This document shows, piece by piece, positions 15,141-19,898 of a stretch of 19,898 bases of DNA. Numbering within the stretch: position 1 is the first letter of the stretch; each line of letters begins with the position of its first letter. The DNA is from Pseudomonadota bacterium (lineage in GTDB: Bacteria > Pseudomonadota > Alphaproteobacteria > Rhodospirillales > 2-02-FULL-58-16). The DNA lies in contig JACZWD010000014.1 of assembly GCA_022572335.1 (NCBI GenBank), positions 1 through 19,898 of the forward strand, given 5' to 3'. The translations under genes and the position numbers were made by a program. The notes under the pieces were generated by a model. That model saw nothing but the letters and a program-made list of their open reading frames with translations. It had not been told where the DNA came from and searched no databases.

Positions 15141-16616
15141 TCAGGACCGGCTGCGGTAGTTGGGCGCCTCGCGGGTGACGGTGACGTCGTGCACGTGGCC
15201 TTCGCGCAGGCCCGCCGCGGTGATCCGCCGGAAGGTGCAGTTGCGCTGCATCTCGGCGATGGTGCGGCTGCCCGTGTATCCCATGCCGGCGCGCAGGCCG
15301 CCGATCATCTGGTGGATGACGTTGGCCGCCGGTCCCTTGAAGGGCACGCGGCCCTCGACGCCCTCGGGCACCAGTTTCAGGTCGTCCGACAGGTCCTGCT
15401 GGAAGTAGCGGTCGGCGGAGCCCCGCGCCATGGCGCCGACGGACCCCATGCCGCGATAGGCCTTGTAGGAACGGCCCTGATAGAGGAACACCTCTCCCGG
15501 GCTTTCGTCGGTGCCGGCGAACAGGGAGCCGATCATGACGCAATCGGCGCCGGCGGCGATGGCCTTGGCGATATCGCCCGAATACTTGACGCCGCCGTCG
15601 GCGATGACCGGCACGTCGCGCTCGCGGCATGCCTCGGCCACCTCGAGGACGGCGGAAAACTGGGGCACGCCGACGCCCGCCACCATGCGCGTCGTGCAGA
15701 TGGTCCCCGGCCCGATGCCCACCTTGACGGCGTCGGCGCCGGCGTCGATCAGGGCCTTGGCGCCGTCGGGGGTGGCGATGTTCCCGGCCAGCACCTGGGT
15801 GTAGTTGCTGAGCTTCTTGATGCGCTCCACCGCCTCGAGCACGCCGGCCGAGTGTCCGTGGGCGGTGTCGACGACGATGACGTCCACTTCGGCGTCGACC
15901 AGGGCCTCGGCCCGCGTCAGCCCGGCGTCGCCGACACCGGTGGCGGCGGCCACGCGCAGCCGTCCCTTTTCATCCTTGCAGGCGTCGGGGAAGCGTCGCT
16001 CCCTTTCGATGTCCTTGACCGTGATCAGGCCGATGCACCGGCCATCGCCGTCGACCACCAGAAGCTTCTCGATGCGGTGTTGATGCAGCAGCCGCTTGGC
16101 TTCCTCGCGGTCGACCCCTTCGCGCACGGTGACCAGCGGGGCCTCCGCCGTGTGCGGGGTCATCAGCTCGCTCACCGGCTGGTCCGGGTTCTCGGCGAAA
16201 CGGACGTCGCGGTTGGTGATAATCCCCACCAGCCGGCCGTTGCCTTTCTCGACCACGGGGATGCCCGAGATGTTGTGGGCCTCCTTGATATGCAGGGCAT
16301 CGGCCAGGGTCGCCTCGGGATGGATGGTGAACGGGTCCACCACCATGCCCGATTCGAACTTCTTGACCCGGCGCACCTCCGTGGCCTGCTCGTCGGGCTC
16401 CAGGTTCTTGTGGATGACGCCCATGCCGCCGGCCTGGGCCATGGCGATGGCGAGCCCGCTTTCGGTCACCGTGTCCATGGCCGCGGACAACAGCGGGATG
16501 GCCAGTTCGATGGTGCGGGTCAGGCGCGTAACGGTTGAGGCCTGGGCAGGGAGGACATTCGACTCGGCGGGGACCAAGAGCACATCGTCAAAAGTCAGTG
16601 CCTCGGTAATGTTCAT
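15141..16616 (-). CDS. guaB: IMP dehydrogenase
   Basis: GuaB oxidises IMP to XMP with NAD+, the rate-limiting step to GMP. The 491-residue protein has an N-terminal TIM-barrel segment (TFDDVLLVPAESN), a pair of CBS domains at about residues 95-205, and the catalytic loop GIGPGTICTTRMVAG with Cys307. The flap region and the YFQQD segment follow. ATG 16616 (MNITEALTFDD) was chosen for its GGAGG site five bases upstream; the frame is open back to 16667, but that region contains the promoter. It is complete. Its product is the substrate of GuaA, encoded about 3 kb further along the same strand. Confidence 0.98.
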   Translation of the reverse strand: MNITEALTFDDVLLVPAESNVLPAQASTVTRLTRTIELAIPLLSAAMDTVTESGLAIAMAQAGGMGVIHKNLEPDEQATEVRRVKKFESGMVVDPFTIHPEATLADALHIKEAHNISGIPVVEKGNGRLVGIITNRDVRFAENPDQPVSELMTPHTAEAPLVTVREGVDREEAKRLLHQHRIEKLLVVDGDGRCIGLITVKDIERERRFPDACKDEKGRLRVAAATGVGDAGLTRAEALVDAEVDVIVVDTAHGHSAGVLEAVERIKKLSNYTQVLAGNIATPDGAKALIDAGADAVKVGIGPGTICTTRMVAGVGVPQFSAVLEVAEACRERDVPVIADGGVKYSGDIAKAIAAGADCVMIGSLFAGTDESPGEVFLYQGRSYKAYRGMGSVGAMARGSADRYFQQDLSDDLKLVPEGVEGRVPFKGPAANVIHQMIGGLRAGMGYTGSRTIAEMQRNCTFRRITAAGLREGHVHDVTVTREAPNYRSRS

Positions 16617-16644
16617 GCCGCCTCCATTGCAGAGTTGGCGGCCC

Positions 16645-16672
16645 ATCATACACAAGCCGCGCCCCATGCCAA
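16645..16672 (-). promoter_or_regulatory. guaB promoter
   Basis: On the minus strand TTGGCA (16672-16667) and TATGAT (16650-16645) are separated by 16 bp. The start site would be near 16638, leaving a leader of about 20 nt with the GGAGG ribosome binding site. No second element obvious enough to call an operator was found. Confidence 0.6.
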
Positions 16673-16779
16673 GGCGGTTTGATGCCGATCAGGGACGCCG
16701 GCCTTCCCGGTGTATAGTGTGACAGGGCGCGGGCTGCCGCACGCCAAACGTCGGCCGGTTCACGGGATGGGGCGGGGCC

Positions 16780-17265
16780 ATGAGAAAAAGAACGACATGG
16801 ATCCTGATCGCCGACGGCGCCCGCGCCCGCATCGTCCTCAGCGAGGGCTGGAGCAGCGGTCTGGAACGGGCCCTGGATCACGATTTCGCCGCCTCCCACG
16901 CGCCGACGCGAACCTACGGCGCCGACAGGCCGGGGCGTACGTTCGAAAGCGCCGACGGCTCCCGCCACGCGATGGAGCCACGGGTCGACTGGCACGAATA
17001 CGAAAAGCATCTGTTCGCCGTAAGCATGGCCAAGGTGTTGGACGAGGCCGCCGAACGCGGGGCGTTCGACAGGCTCGTGCTGGTGGCGCCGCCGAAGACC
17101 CTTGGCGCGTTGCGTGCGGCCCTTAAAGCCAGGACCCGCAAGATGGTGATCGCCGAGGTGGGCAAGGACCTTACCCATGTCCCGGTGCAGGGGCTCGCCG
17201 AACACCTGCGCGACGTGGTGCCGCTTAATCCCCGCGTCCCTTCCCGCGGAACCCCTGGGCGATGA
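16780..17265 (+). CDS. host attachment family protein (COG5622)
   Basis: The 161-residue protein matches the family annotated as 'protein required for attachment to host cells', named from an Agrobacterium attachment locus; its structure is related to eRF1-like archaeal/bacterial release-factor folds, and its biochemical role is unknown. Characteristic stretches are TTWILIADGARARI at the N-terminus, HEYEKHLFAVSMAKVL in the middle, and FDRLVLVAPPKTLGALRAAL. There is no signal peptide or membrane segment, so direct attachment is doubtful. A G-rich site (GGGGCGGGG) precedes ATG 16780. The gene is divergent from guaB, and its last 41 nt overlap the 3' end of rlmE on the opposite strand. Confidence 0.86.
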   Translation: MRKRTTWILIADGARARIVLSEGWSSGLERALDHDFAASHAPTRTYGADRPGRTFESADGSRHAMEPRVDWHEYEKHLFAVSMAKVLDEAAERGAFDRLVLVAPPKTLGALRAALKARTRKMVIAEVGKDLTHVPVQGLAEHLRDVVPLNPRVPSRGTPGR

Positions 17266-17947
17266 CATAGGTTTCGGCCGACTCGGCGCGGCTGGCCGGG
17301 GGCTTGGCGTGGCGCACCCGGGTGAACAGGCGTTTCAGGTCGGCAAGCACCGCGTGCTCGGTGCCGCCCTTGAGCATCTTGGCGACGAACACGCCGCCCG
17401 GGGCCAGCACCTCGGCGGCGAAGGCAAGCGCCGCTTCGCACAGCGCCATGACGCGCAGGTGGTCGGTGCCGGCGTGGCCGGTGGCCGGCATCGCCATGTC
17501 GCTGAGCACCACGTCCGCCGGGCCGTCCAGGGCGGCGCGCAGTGCCGCCGGCGTTGCCGCGTCGAGGAAGTCGCGGCACAGCACGGTGGCGCCCGCCACC
17601 GGCTCCATCGGGTTGGCGTCGAGGGCGATGACGCGGCCGCGCCCCTTGTCCGCCTTCACCCGTTGCACCGCGACCAGGGTCCAGCCTCCGGGGGCGGCGC
17701 CGAGATCCACCACCCGCTTGCCCGGGGCCAGGAAATGGAAGCGGTCGTCGAGCTCCATCAGCTTGAAGGCGGCGCGCGAGCGCAGTCCCTGGCGCTCGGC
17801 CTCCCTCACGTAGACGTCGTTGAGCTGGCGCTGGAGCCAGCGGGTGGACGAAAGCTTCCGCCCCTTGGCCGTCCTTACCCGCCGGGTGAGACCGCGTCCC
17901 GCCGCCCTTGTGCCACGCCCGGTGCGATGTCCGCGGTCCCTGGTCAC
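17225..17947 (-). CDS. rlmE: 23S rRNA (uridine-2'-O-)-methyltransferase RlmE/FtsJ
   Basis: RlmE methylates the 2'-OH of U2552 in the A loop of 23S rRNA. The 240-residue protein has the SAM-binding motif DLGAAPGGWT (81-90). The catalytic K-D-K-E tetrad appears as Lys62 (SRAAFKL), Asp150 (VLSDMA), Lys190 (FVAKMLKGG) and Glu225 (SAETYVIAQGF). A basic N-terminal tail of about 30 residues precedes the conserved part. The start is taken as GTG 17947, which overlaps the preceding gene stop as GTGA, indicating translational coupling. The frame continues far upstream, but those codons lie inside the upstream gene. Its 3' end overlaps the convergent gene. Confidence 0.95.
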   Translation of the reverse strand: MTRDRGHRTGRGTRAAGRGLTRRVRTAKGRKLSSTRWLQRQLNDVYVREAERQGLRSRAAFKLMELDDRFHFLAPGKRVVDLGAAPGGWTLVAVQRVKADKGRGRVIALDANPMEPVAGATVLCRDFLDAATPAALRAALDGPADVVLSDMAMPATGHAGTDHLRVMALCEAALAFAAEVLAPGGVFVAKMLKGGTEHAVLADLKRLFTRVRHAKPPASRAESAETYVIAQGFRGKGRGD

Positions 17948-19026
17948 GGCCGCGGGGACGCGTGGCCGGCGGCCCGTGGCGCGGACGGCGGCACGGGCGC
18001 CCGGACGGAGCCGTCGGCCGCCATCATTCCGAGCAGCAGGCCCTCGCGGATGCCGCGGTCGGCGATGCGCAGGCGCCCCACCGGCCAGCGGCGGCAAATG
18101 GCGTCGAGGATGGCGCAGCCCATGACCATCAGGTCGGCGCCGTCGCGGCGGATGCAGGGGTAGGTGCTGCGCGCCTTGTAATCCATGCCCGACAGCCGGG
18201 CGCTGATGGCGGCGATGGAGTCGAAATCGATCACCAGGCCGTCGACCCGCGAGCGGTCGTAACGGGACAGACCCAGGTAGATGCCGCCGAAGGTGGTCAC
18301 GGTGCCCGACGTGCCCAGCATCTGCACGCGGCCGCGGGCGATTTCGCGGGCGATGCCGTGTTCGGCGTCGAAGGAGGCGAGCTCGGCCGTGATCCCGGCG
18401 ACGATACGTTTGTAGTCCTTGGGCGGTATGGCGTCGCGGCCGTGGCGCTCGGTCAGGGTCACGACGCCGTGCTTGAGCGACAACAGGCCGAGCAGCCGGG
18501 GCGCCCGCCCGGCGGCGAGCCCGATCCACATGAGCTCGGTGCTGCCGCCGCCGATGTCGAAGACCAGGGCCCGCGGGCGGGCGGCGTCCAACAGGGGCGC
18601 ACAGCCGGTAAGGGTCAGGTCGGCCTCTTCGACCGGCGAGATGGGTTCAAGCGCCAGGCCGGTTTCCGCCTTCACCCGGTGCAGGAATTCGGCGCAGTTG
18701 CCGGCCCGCCGGCAGGCCTCGGTGGCGACGCCGCGCACCTGGCGCACCCCGTGGGCGCGCATCTTCCCGGCACACACCTTGAGCGCTTCGACGGTGCGCG
18801 CGATGGCCGCGTCGCTGAGGCGGCCGCTGGCCGCCAGCCCTTCGCCCAGGCGCACGATGCGCGAGAACGACCCGACGACGCGGAAGTCCCGGCCGGCGGG
18901 CTTGGCCATCAGCAGGCGGCAGTTGCTGGTGCCCAGGTCGACGGCGCCGTAGACGGGCGCCCGGACGCGCCCCGGACGCCGACCGGCAAATCGCGCGCGC
19001 GTCTGCCTGCCCGTCCCGTGGCGCAT
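17944..19026 (-). CDS. Ppx/GppA-family phosphatase
   Basis: This 360-residue protein belongs to the exopolyphosphatase/guanosine pentaphosphate phosphatase family of the ASKHA fold. Motifs are VYGAVDLGTSNCRLL (phosphate 1, 25-39), the catalytic Glu region PVEEADLT (131-138), DIGGGSTE (157-164), LGTSGTVTTFGG (237-248) and RGIREGLLLGM near the C-terminus. It is the short form, without the HD-type C-terminal domain of E. coli Ppx/GppA, so its role is either polyphosphate or pppGpp hydrolysis and cannot be decided by eye. The first 23 residues are basic and low-complexity. ATG 19026 has GGAG only two bases upstream, so the start is uncertain; ATG 19128 is in frame. It forms an operon with rlmE. 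Confidence 0.9.
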   Translation of the reverse strand: MRHGTGRQTRARFAGRRPGRVRAPVYGAVDLGTSNCRLLMAKPAGRDFRVVGSFSRIVRLGEGLAASGRLSDAAIARTVEALKVCAGKMRAHGVRQVRGVATEACRRAGNCAEFLHRVKAETGLALEPISPVEEADLTLTGCAPLLDAARPRALVFDIGGGSTELMWIGLAAGRAPRLLGLLSLKHGVVTLTERHGRDAIPPKDYKRIVAGITAELASFDAEHGIAREIARGRVQMLGTSGTVTTFGGIYLGLSRYDRSRVDGLVIDFDSIAAISARLSGMDYKARSTYPCIRRDGADLMVMGCAILDAICRRWPVGRLRIADRGIREGLLLGMMAADGSVRAPVPPSAPRAAGHASPRP

Positions 19027-19278
19027 TCTCCAAGCCCTCCCCGTGGCGCCGCCGGTGTCGTGGCCTCCATCGGGTGCCGCCGTCTTTTGCGGCAGGGACC
19101 GCGAAACACCGGGCGCACGGGACACCATGCAACATTTTCCCGCGTGGTGCCAAAAAAAGCGGAAACAGGACCGTCGGCGGCCCCCGCCGGCGGGCGCGAT
19201 GGCGTCTACCAAACCGCCGGTAGCTGTGGTAAAAGCGTTCCCCTCGCGCCCGCGGCGGCGCCGGGCAGGCGCGCCGGA

Positions 19279-19352
19279 TGGGGGATAGTTTAACGGTAAA
19301 ACTCGCGGCTCTGACCCGCGCATTCCCAGTTCGAATCTGGGTCCCCCAGCCA
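19279..19352 (+). tRNA. tRNA-Gln (anticodon CTG)
   Basis: The acceptor arm pairs TGGGGGA (19279-19285) with TCCCCCA (19342-19348). The anticodon stem pairs CGCGG (19304-19308) with CCGCG (19316-19320) around the loop CTCTGAC, with anticodon CTG at 19311-19313. A T arm with GTTCGAATC and a G discriminator at 19349 are present, and CCA is encoded at 19350-19352. The weak-looking first pair is usual for tRNA-Gln. Confidence 0.97.
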
Positions 19353-19672
19353 GCCTGCTATTCACATGTCATATCGAGGAGTTAGTTCCCAGGCAAGGGG
19401 TGCAATAGGTCCATGTACGACAAAACCGGACCCCCGCCCACCGGGGAAGCCGGTGGGTTGCCTGTTGGATCGTGTCGTCCTCGGGCGGGCGCAGCACGCG
19501 GACGCCGGGAGGAGGGATGGGCGGCGGGGCGGTTGCCGGCGTCAAACGGGCGTTTTTCATCCCCGCGCCGCGCCGCGCATCCGGCGCACATCCACTAGTA
19601 CATACCGCACGCCGGTTCCATGGAACGACGGCCGGTTACACCAATGCCCCTGGACCGCGCCGCGGCAGCGCC
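19353..19672. other. 320-nt stretch without a recognisable gene
   Basis: The short open frames here on both strands show no family resemblance and have proline/arginine-rich translations typical of noise. Visible structure is limited to the hairpin at 19437-19457 and a 12-bp palindrome GTTCCATGGAAC (19614-19625). No second copy of the tRNA 3' end was seen, so there is no direct evidence for an integrated element. Confidence 0.5.
19437..19457 (+). terminator. hairpin downstream of tRNA-Gln, possible terminator
   Basis: CCCACCGG (19437-19444) and CCGGTGGG (19450-19457) form a perfect 8-bp stem with a 5-nt loop. It is followed by TTGCCTGTT, only a partial T-rich tail. It lies about 85 nt after the tRNA and between converging transcripts, so termination is plausible but not certain. 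Confidence 0.4.
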
Positions 19673-19898
19673 TCACGGCGTGATCACCAGGCACCGGACG
19701 TTGCGCCGGGCCAGCGTTTTGCACAGACCCTTGGCCCGGCCGGCGCCGGCCAGCGGTCCGGCCTGCAGCCGGTAGAACACGCCCTTGGCGCCCAGGTCCG
19801 CCCGCTGAATCCGGGACCGCAACGCCTCGAGCAGGTCCCCATGGCGGTGCCTGAGCCGCCGCCACTCGGTCTCGGCCTCGACCGCGGAGCCCAGCGCC
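19673..19898 (-). CDS. SPOR-domain protein, C-terminal 74 residues (N-terminus outside the window)
   Basis: Only the last 74 codons are in the window, ending at a TGA at 19675-19673. The sequence reads as a typical SPOR repeat: a spacer with TEWRRLRHRHGDLLEALR, then GVFYRLQAGPLAGAGRAKGL and the end LARRNVRCLVITP. SPOR domains bind denuded glycan strands of septal peptidoglycan, so the complete protein is probably a membrane-anchored cell envelope or division protein. The stop position and domain are clear; the protein's other domains and identity cannot be known from here. Confidence 0.88.
   Translation of the reverse strand, partial: ALGSAVEAETEWRRLRHRHGDLLEALRSRIQRADLGAKGVFYRLQAGPLAGAGRAKGLCKTLARRNVRCLVITP

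Noticed and set aside
19277..19365. Upstream extension of the Ppx/GppA frame translating as GGPRFELGMRGSEPRV
   Set aside because: This peptide is the antisense reading of the tRNA-Gln gene, a known annotation artefact; the phosphatase start was placed downstream at 19026.
19279..19672. Integrated element or attachment site at tRNA-Gln
   Set aside because: No direct repeat of the tRNA 3' end and no integrase gene were found in the available sequence; kept only as a low-interest question.

Overview
The window is GC-rich chromosomal DNA (roughly two thirds G+C by eye) from an alphaproteobacterium, most likely a Rhodospirillales-type organism. This is inferred from an Rrf2/IscR-led sulfur operon behind cysE, an Atm1-type ABC exporter, a COG5622 'host attachment' protein, a short Ppx/GppA protein overlapping rlmE, and promoters of the TTG-N16/17-TATATT kind. 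Nearly all of it is core metabolism, with small accessory insertions between the genes.

Left part (1-7818): a divergent alpha/beta hydrolase (cut by the window edge) faces a sulfur-handling gene line on the plus strand: cysE (cysteine synthesis), iscR (Fe-S sensor/repressor), two tandem cysteine desulfurases (a NifS/IscS-like one and a canonical IscS), [2Fe-2S] ferredoxin fdx, tenA (thiamine pyrimidine salvage), a DUF599 membrane protein and mnmA (tRNA 2-thiouridylase). No iscU, iscA, hscB, hscA or suf scaffold gene is present between iscS and fdx. That junction instead holds a 282-bp element with 35-bp near-perfect terminal inverted repeats, which I read as a non-autonomous MITE-like insertion. 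A good sigma70-type promoter carrying three copies of an RTACCRADGG decamer precedes cysE. A second promoter appears to place the mnmA start codon at or next to the transcription start.

Middle part (7819-16616): a dispersed CACAGAG/CTCTGTG-type repeat block with a 23-bp stem separates mnmA from the convergent minus-strand genes: the Atm1-type exporter, an orphan Phd/YefM antitoxin with a perfect 27-bp palindromic operator, guaA, thiC with its TPP riboswitch and a Shine-Dalgarno-sequestering hairpin, a ParE-type toxin with a ribbon-helix-helix antitoxin, a degenerate copy of the dispersed repeat, and guaB. The two last-step GMP biosynthesis genes therefore flank thiC and two toxin-antitoxin loci.

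Right part (16645-19898): a host attachment family protein on the plus strand converges on, and overlaps by 41 nt, the gppA-rlmE pair (4-nt GTGA overlap). A tRNA-Gln(CUG) gene follows, then about 320 nt without a recognisable gene, and finally the C-terminal end of a SPOR-domain protein on the minus strand.

The functional theme of the left part is sulfur flow: serine to cysteine (CysE), cysteine to persulfide (the desulfurases), electrons (Fdx), and delivery to tRNA (MnmA). Atm1, in the next transcription unit, could export a sulfur or glutathione species. TenA and riboswitch-controlled ThiC link the same stretch to thiamine, whose thiazole sulfur also derives from IscS in other bacteria. No CRISPR array, rRNA or prophage was seen.
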